64,000 nucleotides of DNA from Massospora cicadina (GCA_022478985.1 JAKSZP010013578.1:1-64000), one strand, 5' to 3'; shown: positions 30,586 through 42,800, counted from the stretch's first letter. A program made the numbers and translations. The notes: generated by a model not told the origin, from the sequence alone.

Positions 30586-33500
30586 CGCCGGACTCAAGGC
30601 CTCCCCATCCTGGGCTAGGAAACTGAGTTTTTTACAAAACAATTTACCCGTGGATATCCTGGCCATCTAGGAGTCTCACTGTCCACGAGGTTCTGAGGAT
30701 GCTTGGAAAACCATGCTACTCCCTTCCCTATCCTTTTGGTCAGAGCACTGTGGGGTGCTAATTCGGAAAAACAATTTTTTCAAATTTACATCTTCAGAAA
30801 CATTCCTAAATGGCTGAGTGCTCGTTGTCACCTTCTCATGGGCTGATGTTGCACACACAATCGTCAACATTTACGCCCCAAACGGTGCACATGAGCATCA
30901 GGAATTTTTCTCATTGGTCAAATCCCTCCCGCTACCCCCTGATTCTTTCCTAATTGGCAACATGAACTGTTGGCTAACCTCACCAACGGACCGGTGGCCG
31001 CCCTCACCCCACACCCCACAGGGTCATGTAGAACTACGCGTTCTAAAAGCCACCCTTGGGTTAATAGATGCGCTGCCACAACATGCCCCACTGCTCAAAA
31101 TCATGACGCATCCCCACATCCACAAGGCCAATTAAGGTCCATGACCCGCATCGACCTTATCCTTATACCAGTGAAATTCCAACCCCACATATCCCACTTT
31201 AAAACAACAAAAATGTAATTCTCCAACCATCAACTGGTCTCAATAACCTACCACCTACCTGTCACAGCTGCTAAGGCCCCACATTGGTGCAAAATCTGCC
31301 CCCAGAGCTCGCGTCGCCAGGATTTTCCACGTGGGTGGAAGAGGCAACTTTGGCAAAATCGTTTGTTGCACCATTTTGCGCGGACCCTATTTCCACATGG
31401 GCAACTTTCAAATAAGACACCATCCGCCACTATTGCCATCTCTCATCCAGATGCTCATGAGCCACATCGGCAGTTATATTGCGTGCGCTGGTGGAATTGG
31501 CCTACTTGGAGTCCAACATTCCAGCCTCAGGATATAGCCCTGCATGGGGCCAGAAGTGGGCGGAGGCAGCCGCCCATCTCAACGCACTTGAAAGGCAACA
31601 CAAACATCGGGTTTGTGCCCAATACAGTGCCACACGCATCACTAAAGGTGACAAGTGCACCGCATACTTCTTCAAAAAAATTTTACACCATGCCAGAGCG
31701 TGGCCTGCACACAGGTGCAAAGATCGGATAATTCTATTGTGGACACACTGGCCGAAGTGGCAATCAAAATGCAAAGATATTACTCCAAGTTATACTGAGC
31801 TGAACCAATTCAGCTGGCTGAAATGGTGGAATTTCTTGACCGAGCTCATATCTGCACCATTTTCCAATACCCAGAGATAATGAATTTAATTACTCCGAAC
31901 GAATTATGGACTACCATACATGGTGCGCCAAACCGAAAATGCCCAGGCCCAGATGGCATTCCATATGAGTTCTACAAAAAATATTTTAAATATATATCCC
32001 TATTGCTGCTAGCCTCACTCAACCAAAGCCTGTTGGAAACGCGCCTCCTACCAGGAGGACATGAGGCCTTTATGGTCACACTCTTCAAGAAAGGGGATAG
32101 GCTAGACTTAGCCAACTGGTGCCCCATTTCTCTAACAAACACAGACACCAAAATTTTAACCAAAATCATGGTTAACTGTTTAGGGACTGTAGCATCTGCC
32201 ACCATCTCCCCAGAACAATTTGGTTTCATCCCCAGAAGGTCAATTTGGGATAACGTGCACTCTGTGGCTAATGTGTGTCAGTCCACAGCCTCTGGGGCAC
32301 TTGTATTCTTGGACCAACAAAAGGCCTATGATAGAGTAAACTGGGAATACCTTAGGGCCTGCCTCCAACAATTCCGCCTACCTCCCCGCTTCATTAACTG
32401 GGTGATGCTGCTCACGGAATCTGCAACAATGGCAGTGCGTGGCCCAGGTTTCCTAATGGAAGTAGTCCATCCTCAAAGGGGCCTGCGACAAGGGGACCCC
32501 CTGAGCCCACTCTTATACAACTTCAGCTAGACCCACTACTGCGAAATGTGAATGCCCAACTCACTGGGGTCCATGTGCCAGGCCAAACCCCAGTCAAGAT
32601 GATGGCATTTGCAGATGATTGTGTGGTGGGGGTGTCTAATAACAAAGATGCATGTGCGCTTGAAGCCCTCATCCAGGAATATTCCCAGGTAAGCAACGTG
32701 GCACTGAACGCCTCCAAAACTGAAATCATCCTCCTTGGTCAGTTTCAGAACTGCTGGGCCCCAGCAAGTAGTTCCCAACCCAGCCCATCTGCTCACCCAC
32801 ATCCACGCCTTACTAACTCAAAACACACCGCTCCACTGGTGCTCCCCTTTGTGCCATGACCTACCATAGGACTGGTATGCCATCTGGGCGTGTGGTTGGA
32901 GGCAGGTGGATACGCATCAGCAGTAATGGAGTGCCATATACTGGACAACGTGATGAAGCGAATCGCCTCTCTCAGAGCCCACCCTACTACCCTCACTGGC
33001 AGGGTTGTTCTTGCCAACTCTATGCTCCTATCCAAAGTTTGGTTCGGAGCCCACGCCATCCCCTTCTCCCCAAGCTTCTTCAAATCCCTGTATGCTTTGC
33101 TACAAGGTTGGCTTTGGGCAGGCTGCCCTCCACCAATATGGCTAGAGGTCATGTTTGGCCCTCATCATCATAGTGGCATGGGCCTACTTGACTTCAAAGC
33201 CCATGCCGCCAAGATCCTGGGCACCTGGATGGCAGCTGTCACTGCTCCTACACTCCCATCCCAACACTGGTCCCGCGTGGCCCGCTCCAACTTCTCCTGA
33301 GCCTTGGGCCTCAACAATCCATTAAACCCCCACTCCCTGATGAAATACCTCACATCACACACATCGGCCACAGGTCCTCACGGGACCAAAACCCACTACA
33401 AACGAATCCTACTCTCCATGCAAAGTGCATAGTGGAGAATTCGTATTAGTGGACATACAACCCAAAGAGGCTGCCCCTCTCCTCAGTTCACACAAGAGGT

Positions 33501-34175
33501 ACAGGGGCTACCTATCCATGATGGCGTGATCCCCATTTGACCCCAAGTCCTATCCAGGGTGGACTACCTGGACATGATGGACATCCCTTATTCCACTGAG
33601 ACCCAAAAGACTATCTGGAAATATGCACACCATCCTCTGTTGCAGCCTCAAGTCTGCTCCCATGTGTGGCACTGCCTGAGGTGGGTGTATCATACAGCTG
33701 AGCACTCTAATACTTTACACTCATCCTGTGTCATGTGTAGCCAGTATGGAATGCTGTTTCACCACCTGGAGAAATACCCCACCTCTAAAGTAATATGGTG
33801 CAAAGTCCAACATCTGCTAGGCCAGGATCAAACACATCCCTTCAGTCTGTCAAGAGATATGTTTGCTTCATCAATGGCCTCCCCCTCCCACCCTCCCTCC
33901 ATGCTCTGGTGGTTACAATCGCCATGTGGACTATCCACACGATTGTCTTGGATGCCATCGCTGGATCCATCCCCACCCTCCCTGAAGCTGTCCACAGATT
34001 CCGGTCTCATTTGGTGGATCACTTTCAAGCGTGGATATTTGGATATCTCCCACCGCGTCGCCGACAGCTGGTCTCCTCCTGGTTCCCAGTCTGGTTCATC
34101 AAATCAGACCCCTTCCTCCACACATGCTCAATAGTGGCTACATCCCCTACACACGTTCCTTCCCCCTTCCCATAA
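30551..34175 (+). pseudogene. LINE G ORF2: endonuclease, reverse transcriptase, C-terminal zinc motif
   Basis: Start MGEIFTLGTLNIAGLKA at 30551. Endonuclease: ESHCPRG (the Gln before it is TAG), TIVNIYAPNGAHEH, IGNMNCWLT (metal-site Asp now Asn), RIDLILIPV and FSNHQLVSITY. RT 31823-32530: KCPGPDGIPYEFYKKYF, FKKGDRLDLANWCPISL, VFLDQQKAYDRVNW (motif A Asp present), QRGLRQGDPLSPLLYNF. After a TAG the frame continues 32548-33300 with MAFADDCVVG (FADD intact) and the thumb. C-terminus 33559-34175 has CVMCSQYGMLFHHLEKYPTS, a partly degraded zinc motif. RT catalytic residues are preserved but the frame is broken at least five times. Confidence 0.92.
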
Positions 34176-34314
34176 GTGGCATTCCCGCTGGCAACAAGAG
34201 ATAGCATCGCTTCTCTGGGGTGCCTCCCCTGGTACTAAGTTTTGTCTCATCTGAGTCATATTCGGAAGTGTCCATCCCATGGTCGGCCTTCCCCACAATA
34301 AATTTAAAATTTAA

Positions 34315-34331
34315 AATAGAAGAGCTAAACA
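34315..34331. repeat. 17-bp target duplication of LINE G, right copy
   Basis: Exact repeat of 29023-29039. Confidence 0.95.
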
Positions 34332-35021
34332 TGCCTTTACAGTGGTGGGTAAATTTTCTGGCATAAAGATATAAAAAAATTTATCATGTAACATGGAAGA
34401 TTATTCTACTGCGCCAACTCCTTTTTTAAGCTCTACAAACTATATCTGATCTTGATAGATGATTAATTCTAATTTATAATCAGCTAACTTAAAAACAATA
34501 AATTTTATGTTCTTAACTTAACGAGTAGAAGCTTTGTTTAGTAATATTTAAATTGTGGCACCTACTCTGTACTGTCATACATTCAAAGCAAAAATATCTT
34601 AAGGAACATCTTTAAGAAATAATTCAGTTGACCAGAAGTTGTATAAAAATTTCTGCTATATAAATGTTTTTTAAAAGGTTTATTATTTGCTAATTATCAT
34701 CTTTAGCAAAAAAGAACGTCCAAAAACAGTGAAATTTTTATTGGTCCAACGGCATAATAAGTAGCCAAGATTTTTGAGGCGTGATTGGGCTAGAAACCAT
34801 CCGATATCAAAAAGGGATGGATACGAATATACAACAATAGGCTATGCGTTACGGAGAGATTGCTAAAATTAGCTTGGCATTGGGACAGCTACATGGTCTA
34901 TGTTGGAGACAATAAACCAGGTAAATTAAATAAGCTATGCTACAGTTAATTTTAATCAGTTTAATAACTTTGAGCAAAGGTTAAAAATTAGCAACTAAAT
35001 AGCAGATTTATTTAAAAAGCA
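34332..35021. other. AT-rich spacer downstream of the sterol reductase gene
   Basis: No open frame or repeat is convincing. It contains the 3' flank of the gene on minus; a possible AATAAA-type signal on minus lies at about 35006-35013, close behind the stop. Confidence 0.55.
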
Positions 35022-36740
35022 TCAGATTGGGTACTGAGGCTTGACCTTATCCCAAACTTCGGGAAAGGCATCCTCGGCGTTGTACTTTTTGCGGAGTTGG
35101 CGGTAAATCGTGTGATCAAACATGGTCTCAAATTCGGCGCGGGTCATGAAGATATCGGTATATAGAAACTGGGCGCCGTTATGGTCGCGGGTAAACTTCT
35201 CGACACGGCGAACGGCGGCGGCAGCGTCCCATTCTTTTCCCTCTCTCACGGCGGGTGGGATCCCGTAGGCACCAAGATCAAAATACATCTCGTAAGGAGG
35301 GTCCGTGTTGGGGATGGGGTCCTTGGGGTTGCGCTGCAAAGAGCCATAGCCATCAGGCCGCTTGTAAAAACGGACAGGATAGTACAACAAAGGATAAATC
35401 CCAAACGCTTCATCATATAGCTCCACGGCTTCTTTCATGTGCTTGATGGGAACCATGACGTCCTGCACCACGTGTTGATACACGCATCTGCGTCGGATCT
35501 CGGGGGTCTGGGCCAACTTCAGTAGGGCCACCTTGGGTGCACCGAGCCAGCCAAACAGGTAGCGGAACCATGGTGCATTCCCAAACGGAATCAAATCTTC
35601 CAGTTCCCAAAATACCGAACGTGTGTGGCGGTGGATATAGTGGCGTAGGGGCAGATATTCGTCGAATTCGCCAGTCTCGAGACAAGTCTGGGCATGTTTG
35701 TAGAACCAGGGCTTGTAAAAGTGGTTGACGGGGTTGATCTTAGCCTTATCTTCTGGAGGATCGGCATACTCCCCGATCATGAGGACGCAGGTTTCGCGCG
35801 AATACACCGTGATCTCTAGAAAAGAGGGTGGTGAGTCACATTGGGTCAGTTCCTGCATCCGACGACAGCTTTCCTGCAGAGTATGGCATGGGACATATTT
35901 TAAGTGCATGTAGGGCTTGCACGGTATGATCTTCAGCTCAACTGCCACCAAAAACCCTAGGGTGCCATGGCTCCATGGAAGACCATAAAAGAGGTCTGGA
36001 TTCTCATCCTTGGTTGCGCGCACCACGCTGCCGTCAGATAAAACCACCTCATACATGACGGCGGTGTCAGCTATAGTGCCATAGATGTGACTATTAGTTT
36101 CGATTCCTACCCCCATTAAGGACCCGCCCACGGTGATGTCCTCCATCTCGAGCATAACGGCCAAGGAGTATCCCAAAGGTAGAAGGTAGCGGGATAGTTG
36201 GCCCATATCGACTAAAGGCTCACAATAAACCACCTGACGCTCCAGGTCAACGCCGAGAATATCATGAAGATCCACGTCGATGAGAGTACACTCCTTCTTG
36301 AAAGTTGCTACCCGAGTTGACATTGTCAACCAGGCTGGGCGTGCGGTGCACATTTTGTTGGGGCGCCCTTTTGCATGCCACTCCCGCACTTGAGCCTGAA
36401 CCCGCGCAACCCGCTCTTCGTGAAGCAAGGGCGCTGCCAGAAACACCTGAAAGTACCAGTTTCGAATTACGTAGTATGTGTCGTAGAGGAAGCTTAACGG
36501 GAGAGCAAAACAAACCACTAGCATAGTATGGTGTTCTGTAGCCCAGTTCACCACGTTGGGATAAAGAGAAGTCTTCCTGAAGCTTTCTGCTAGTCTAACC
36601 AATGCATCCATCCAAGCTCCCAAGACAAAACGCACTGGCAGCATTGCAGCCCAGCAAAGAGCTAGCCCTTGAAGCATGTTGGCGTGCAGTATATGCGAGT
36701 ACGGTACTCTTCGCTCAGTTTGAACTCCCATTCCTCTCAA
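35022..36740 (-). CDS. DHCR24: Delta(24)-sterol reductase (DHCR24/Diminuto family), intact single-exon gene
   Basis: The 572-residue uninterrupted frame ends at TGA (35022-35024). The family uses FAD and NADPH to reduce the C24 double bond in the sterol side chain at the ER membrane. Two hydrophobic segments lie near the N-terminus (about residues 22-47 and 71-105, ending PLSFLYDTYYVIRNWYF). The FAD-binding PCMH-type domain covers about 110-275, with MCTARPAWLTMSTRV, EPLVDMGQLSRYLLPLGYSL, EMEDITVGGSLMGVGIETNS and LPWSHGTLGFLVA. The C-terminal half has INPVNHFYKPWFYKHAQ, PLRHYIHRHTRSVFWELED and IPFGNAPWFRYLFGW, and ends AFPEVWDKVKPQYPI. Members are usually 510-560 residues; the extra length is N-terminal. 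The first ATG of the frame was taken as start; a second Met at residue 4 is possible. No intron is needed. It is the only intact gene in the window, visibly more GC-rich than its flanks. Confidence 0.93.
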   Translation of the reverse strand: MRGMGVQTERRVPYSHILHANMLQGLALCWAAMLPVRFVLGAWMDALVRLAESFRKTSLYPNVVNWATEHHTMLVVCFALPLSFLYDTYYVIRNWYFQVFLAAPLLHEERVARVQAQVREWHAKGRPNKMCTARPAWLTMSTRVATFKKECTLIDVDLHDILGVDLERQVVYCEPLVDMGQLSRYLLPLGYSLAVMLEMEDITVGGSLMGVGIETNSHIYGTIADTAVMYEVVLSDGSVVRATKDENPDLFYGLPWSHGTLGFLVAVELKIIPCKPYMHLKYVPCHTLQESCRRMQELTQCDSPPSFLEITVYSRETCVLMIGEYADPPEDKAKINPVNHFYKPWFYKHAQTCLETGEFDEYLPLRHYIHRHTRSVFWELEDLIPFGNAPWFRYLFGWLGAPKVALLKLAQTPEIRRRCVYQHVVQDVMVPIKHMKEAVELYDEAFGIYPLLYYPVRFYKRPDGYGSLQRNPKDPIPNTDPPYEMYFDLGAYGIPPAVREGKEWDAAAAVRRVEKFTRDHNGAQFLYTDIFMTRAEFETMFDHTIYRQLRKKYNAEDAFPEVWDKVKPQYPI

Positions 36741-36860
36741 AAAACTAAACTTTCATCTTTTATTTTAGTACGTCAGTATATCGCCCCTTCGCATCATCTC
36801 TTCATCTCATTGGCTGTATTTCACCCACCTACGTACGACCCTTTACGTCAAGTGAGCAGT
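36741..36860 (-). promoter_or_regulatory. Putative promoter of the sterol reductase gene
   Basis: On minus a CCAAT box (ATTGG on plus at 36809-36813) lies about 70 bases upstream of the ATG. A run TACTAAAATAAAAGATG nearer the start may serve as an AT-rich core. No operator or defined sterol-response site could be identified. Confidence 0.35.
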
Positions 36861-38302
36861 ATCTCTTTTGAGGTTTACCCCGCTGTTTACACTGGCCATT
36901 TCTTAGAATCTATTCACTTCGCCTTTTTCAATTTCAAAATATAAACTTTAATCTACTTTTACACCTGTTTCGTTTAATATAATTGGTTACTTATGTTCAT
37001 CAAATTGCTCGAAATTTTATTGTAAGCTGGTGTCGCGAAACTACTGGATTTGGCTCATTTTAGTCCCACTGTTTTACCTTTCAATCCATTTTATCCTAAA
37101 AATCCCCCACATATTTATTCTCTTATCTTTTTTAGCACTAGTGGTGCCCATATTTATTCTCTTATCATTTTGAAAGATAAAGCTACTATAAATAGCTTTA
37201 TTCGGGTCACAAAATAAATGAGTTTTCATATAACCTAATTTTTCCAATGGTATAATTTCTTATAATTTTTATTAGATCCCGGCATCTAGGGAATTTGGCC
37301 AGATTGCACGTGGGATCAAAAATATATTTATTTTGGTTGGGCATGGAATTCCAGGATTTTTGAAATGCTGCTTGCAACCTTAGTCATGGTTTATTTAAGG
37401 AATCCTTATCACGACATTACTCTATTTCTCAGAATTCATTCACTTCATTTTTCAATTTCGAAGTATAAGCTTTAATCTAATTACGCTTGCTTCGAGTTAT
37501 TGTGATTGGTTACTCATATTTGCAAATTACTGAACTTTTATTGTAAGCTAGCAAACTTACCCCTTTGCTTCAGTAAATTATTTAATTAACCCGACTTTAA
37601 AATAGCATCGAATTTATTGCTACAATGCTAAATCCTTTTAATTATTTATTGTCCAAAATTAAAATTTGGATTTCAAAGAAATAATTCTGATTAAAAATTT
37701 ATATGCAAGTCAATAAATACTTCTGTTTATAAATTTTATATAATGAGCCAAAAATTAATGATGCTCTAATTTCTCCATTATTTATTGTCTTGTAATAACA
37801 TAATCCATTAGATAACATTTTCGTAAGCATTTTACCAAAATCACCTTCTTGATCAAAATAGCTTACATCATGAGCTTATAAGGTGAATTATTAATGATTT
37901 AAAAATATAGCTAATTTATCTATACAAATAAATTTCTAGGGATCTAGGTTGCCTGCAGTAATCTCATAAGTTGCCAGACCAATTTTGATCAAACTTTATA
38001 TGCTCTTAGCAGGTACCCAGCACTAGGTTCACTTTATTTGGTCTCAATAGGCTAAAAATAAACAGAGTTATCGCAAATGATTCTTTTGTGATACCAATAT
38101 ATCTAACTCGATTTAAATCCACGTTCCGAGGGTGGGTGAAAAAACTTAAAGCAGCTCCAAATGGGTATAACCTAAAATTTAAATTAGACTTGCACTCAAA
38201 CTTTGCCTTTCCCAATTTAGATTAAGGTATCAATTAATTAGCCATTTATCTAGACAATAGATTAACTATCTATTAATCATTTATCTATATATGAATTATT
38301 GG
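36861..38302. other. AT-rich intergenic region with a diverged 130-bp direct repeat
   Basis: 36904-37033 and 37431-37560 are similar (ATTCACTTC, TTTTTCAATTTC, AGTATAAGCTTTAATCTA, ATTGGTTACT, TTTTATTGTAAGCT), spaced 527 bp apart. Between them is TATTTATTCTCTTATC twice around GCACTAGTGGTGC (37133-37145). No coding frame is convincing (38006-38215 is a random frame). The direct repeat may be the remains of a short LTR or duplication. Confidence 0.5.
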
Positions 38303-38439
38303 CTTTTCTTTCTCATAACAATCACTTTAGTTACTACAATTTGATTTGAATAGCAAATTTGGATAATCACACACAGGAAAGATGGGCAACTTTAATAACA
38401 AAAATAATATAATATGGGTGAGTGTCACAGCAAGCGGTG

Positions 38440-39850
38440 CACTTAACGGTGCAACTAAGGGCAAGAAACACCCTGGAGGGGGACCAGGAATCCAAGCCAT
38501 AAAAAATTGTAAACTCAGACACTGTCTGGGTTTATAGTATTTACTATAAAGTATGTGCAATACATGTACATTCAATTCAACCCACCTTTGTCAAAGATGG
38601 AACACAGGATCAGACTCTTCCTTGGGGATGAGTCACTGACCCTGTGGGAGAAAATATATGAGGCATAGCCCTCACTTTTCTTTTACATGGTATACGTAGC
38701 CACCAATAACATGGGCCACGGCTGGATCGATATTGGTTTTGAAATAGCCAATGAAGTCAATGCCGCAGCAAAAATCTGCATGGAAATTGCCCTCCCTAAG
38801 GGCAAAAAAATTGTGCGCACCACATGCACCAGATGGAACAAAGCAAAAACTTTGTTTATCTCCTTTGACTTGCTCCCCACCAACCTTCCTCATAAGGTAA
38901 TTGAGGAGGAGCTCTGCAAAGGTCTTGTGGCCTATGGAGAAATCCAACAACTTGAATTACAGTAATTTTGCTTAATGCCTGACCTGTGCACGGGCAAAGC
39001 TATCACTGTAATCAACCCCTTCCCAGAAGTGAAAGAGGATTTATCCAGAATTCCCCATGCAGCAGAATTTCACTTCACAGATGGGGGCCAGTCAGCTGCA
39101 TTCTGAGTTACACCAGAATGTGCACCACCTATTTGCAACCACTGTGGCTCACTGGGCCACAAGGAATATGCATGCCCTGTAAAAGAGGGCTTAATAGAAA
39201 ATGATTTTTGTGAAGAAGCTATGGATAAAGATAATAAAAAATTCACCAAAATGACTGATGTCCACCACCTATTCCGCTGGGGTGAAGATGGACTATACTC
39301 CATTGTGGACCCAGTTACAAGTAAACAGCGTAAAGCAGTATAAAAAGCCTATAAGAGAGCAGCAGCTGAAGCGGTGGCACACACGAAATCTGCCATTAAC
39401 CATGGACAAATTCAGGAGGATATTTTGGATATTCACTGAACCAACCAATCAGAATAATATACCCAGGTCAAAAATTTTCACAGTAACCAGACTGAGCCAC
39501 AAAGCATCACCAGTCATGCATATACTGAGAAACAATGCAACCACAATTTGGGTTAAAATATGGTGTACAACGTAACAAAGTTGAACCTCAAAAATATAAA
39601 ATCCAATCAACAACCTGCATCAAATCAACATGAGACCTGTGCAGAAAAAGTTGATGCAAATACAAAAAACTGCAATTTCCTTGAATCATTGGGTCAGATC
39701 AAGGGAACCAACAATAGCAGTGAAAGAGTTGGAGTACAGATGCGGAGCATGGCCAAAATGAGCCATGGTGGGATAGGACTAGAGGGTCCTCCCAACCACT
39801 CCTGAGGTGCCATGGGCACCTCAGTGTCAATAGGGATATTAAATATCACG
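38440..39850 (+). pseudogene. LINE I ORF1
   Basis: From about 38450 the frame reads RNTLEGDQESKP, corresponding to KNALELWRNRKKSKKP in G. Then 38687-38965 gives GHGWIDIGFEIANEVNAAAK and TCTRWNKAKTLFISFDLLP; after a stop comes MPDLCTGKAITVINPFPE-like sequence, and CNHCGSLGHKEYACP (knuckle C-x2-C-x4-H-x4-C). 39258-39800 is a basic Asn/Lys-rich tail in broken frames. The ORF1 frame reaches TAG at about 39832-39834, overlapping ORF2, as in G. Confidence 0.8.
39802..39824 (+). promoter_or_regulatory. Perfect 10-bp hairpin with the ORF2 ATG as its loop, LINE I
   Basis: CTGAGGTGCC (39802-39811), ATG (39812-39814), GGCACCTCAG (39815-39824): perfect arms around the start codon. In G, F and H the inverted repeat has different bases but the same position. 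Confidence 0.6.
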
Positions 39851-42800
39851 GGAGCCAGGGCTCATATGTCCCAAGCCAAAAGCTGGCATTCCTGTGAAAA
39901 CCTCTTGTAGATATCTTGGCTATCCAAGAAACCCACTGCCTACAAGGGGAAGAAGAATCCTGGTCAACCAGGGTTGCACCACCACAATCAGTATGGACAT
40001 CTCACTGTGGGGTGATAGTCCAAAACAACAAAAAATTTAAAATTATAAATTCATCATCACACTTGCACGGTCGAGTCCTGGTAGCAACAATCATATGCCA
40101 AGATGTAATAATTTTGTTAGCATGTATCTATGCACCGTGCACTGCAACTGAGAGAAAAAAAATTTGAAAAATTTCTACTCTCACCCTCAACCAGATATCA
40201 TCATGTTAGGCAATTTCAACTGCTGGGATAACCCCAATACAGATCAATAGCCTAATCCCAGGGGATACCCACCTGGACACATTGAATATTGCACAATGAA
40301 GGCATCTCTTGGCTTACAGGATGCTCTTCCCCCCAATTCACCAATCCTTCCCCATATGACAAGACCAACATACGTGAGGGACTGCTCATATTGATGAGTT
40401 GTATTGACCACATCCTCATCCCACAATCCCACCACTCAAGAATCTCCAAATTTACAACAAAAAAGATCAATTTTTCTGATCACCAATTAGTTATGGTGCA
40501 GTTAGTGCCAACCCAATCCCACATACAGGTGTCGCCTTGGAGGATGCTTCACCCAGAAAATATAAAATTGCCCAAGATATCTGACTGGGTTGAAAACAAG
40601 GCTACAAACTCAGAATTCACAGCCCCATTCACTTTGGATCCCATCAGAACATGGGAAAATTTCAAGAAAGATTTAATCAACAAAACCTGACATATTGCAT
40701 CATGCAAGTACACCGCGGATACAGCCACAACCAAGTGTACCTTGGCAGAATTAGACCACCTGGAAATATATACTCTGAGATCTGGCTATAGCCCTAATTG
40801 GGGATGCAAATGGGCAAAAATTTCAGCCCAACTTAACAATCTCATCTTTGAACACCAACACAGAATCAAAGTATCAAACAAAGGTAAGTTTATAAAGGAA
40901 GGTGAAACCTGTTCGACATACTTTTTCCAATAATTTCACTCCTGTGGAAACCAGCCCATGTGCACACAGGCTCGCAAGACCAACGGCACCATGGCAACTG
41001 ACCCTGAGGAGGTCAAGGCGGAAGTAAACTGCTATTACACTGAATTATATCACAATATGCCAACAGATCCACAAAAAATTAAAGAATTTATTCAAACTGC
41101 TGAGATACAAAGTACACCACCAAATTACAATATACTATCCCTTATCACATGGGATTAGCTTTGGGAAACAATTCGCAGTGCACCACATAGGAAATGCCCA
41201 GGGCCTGATGGGATACCCTACACATATTACAAAAATATTTTTAACAAATCGCCCCCTCCTGTTGGTGTCAATGAACCAGAGTTTGTTGGAAACACACCTA
41301 TTACCAGGAGGCCATGAATCCTACGCTATAACCTTGTATAAAAAGGGTGACAAGTTAGACCTGGCCAACTGGCGCCCAATTGCACTCTCCAACACTGACA
41401 CAAAAATTCTTACAAAAATTCTAGCAGCTAGATTAGGCGCAATTGCATCTGACGTCCTATCACCCAACCAGTTTGGGTTTATACCAAGGCATTCAATCTG
41501 GAACAACATACACCCTGTTGCAAACATTTGTCAATCCAAAGCAACTGGTGCCCTGATCTTCTTGAATCAGGAAAAGGCGTATGACCGTGTTAGCTGGCCA
41601 TACCTAAAAGAATGTCTACATGCCTTCAAACTCCCACCAAGATTCATAAAATGGGCGATGCTCCTAACAGAATATGCAACCATGGCTGTATGCGGCCCTG
41701 GATTCCTAACAAACAACATCAAACCACACATAGAGGGCTCAAACAAGGGGATCCCCTCATCCCACTGCTATACAATTTCAGCTTTGACCCACTCCTCCGA
41801 GTAACTGACTCACGTCTCATGGGGATAACCACACAAGGACAACCAACATTCAAGATACTGGCCTTTGCAGATGACTGCGTAGCAAGTATAGCAAACAATG
41901 AAGATGCCCAACAGCTGGAACACACTCTAGAGGAATACTACAAGGTGAGAAATGCATCGCTCAACAAAAGGAAGACAGAAATTATCCTCTTAGGCAAATA
42001 AACAAACAATTGGGCCACAACATCAGAACCTCACACCAACACTCGGAGAAAAAACCCAATTATTTTACCCTTTGCAACACCTCCCACCACCACTCCTGTC
42101 TGAAACCTTGGAATCTGGCTAGAATCAAGGGGATATGCTAATGAGACAATGGAAAGTAACTTGTTACAACGGGTATCCAAACGCATAGCCTCCCTCAAGG
42201 GGAGAACCCCAGGACTAACAGGACGAGTTACAGTTGCTAACTCGCTCATCCTCCCAATACTGTGGTACCAGGCCCATGCAATAGCCTTCTCACCTACCTT
42301 TATAACCTCAATTCGCGCGCTTATCCAGGGCTGGCTGTGGCCTGGCTCTCACCCTCCTATACAGATGGAAACACTATTTGGCCCACGCTCAAGCGGAGGC
42401 ATGGGACTAATAGATTTTGAGAGCCATGCCAATCACATCCTAGGTACCTGAATAAAGGAAATCCTTGCTCCAGACCTCCCACAACAACATTGGTCCAGAG
42501 CAGCAAGGACTAACTTTGCACAGGCGCTCAAATTAACCAACCCACATAGTCCACCCAGACTACTTTCATACCTTGCCAAGCACCCTACTGCAACAGGTCC
42601 GCATGGAACCTCCCCTCATTTCAAACATATCCTCAGAACTATCCGCCGTATGGGATGGACAATAGAGAACATGGGTACTTTACAGGGAAGGGGACGACCC
42701 AGCCCCCAATTCAAATTAAGAAACCCAGAAAACTACCCCCAGAGGGATATGCTCGCAACAACCCCAAGCATAGCTAGGATAGAATACCTAGATATGCTGG

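Larger units (their letters stand above)
29040..34314 (+). mobile_element. Full-length LINE G (L1/Tad-like), plus orientation, 5.27 kb
   Basis: The 5' start is ACTTTTCTTTCTCGTTGCAA (29041) and the 3' tail is CAATAAATTTAAAATTTAAA, between exact 17-bp duplications. It has a short 5' UTR, ORF1 and ORF2. The tail is AT-rich rather than pure poly(A). The exact duplication suggests it is younger than F and H, which each have one mismatch, but ORF1 and ORF2 still carry stops. Confidence 0.95.

Noticed and set aside
35022..36740. Land-plant DWF1 origin
   Set aside because: The central motif has HTRS followed by FWEL rather than the plant HTRC with YWE type, and the N-terminus differs. Not excluded without a phylogeny.
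37133..37145. GCACTAGTGGTGC palindrome, also near 52631
   Set aside because: Short, occurs twice, with no shared flanking structure; could be chance or a relic of a repeat end.
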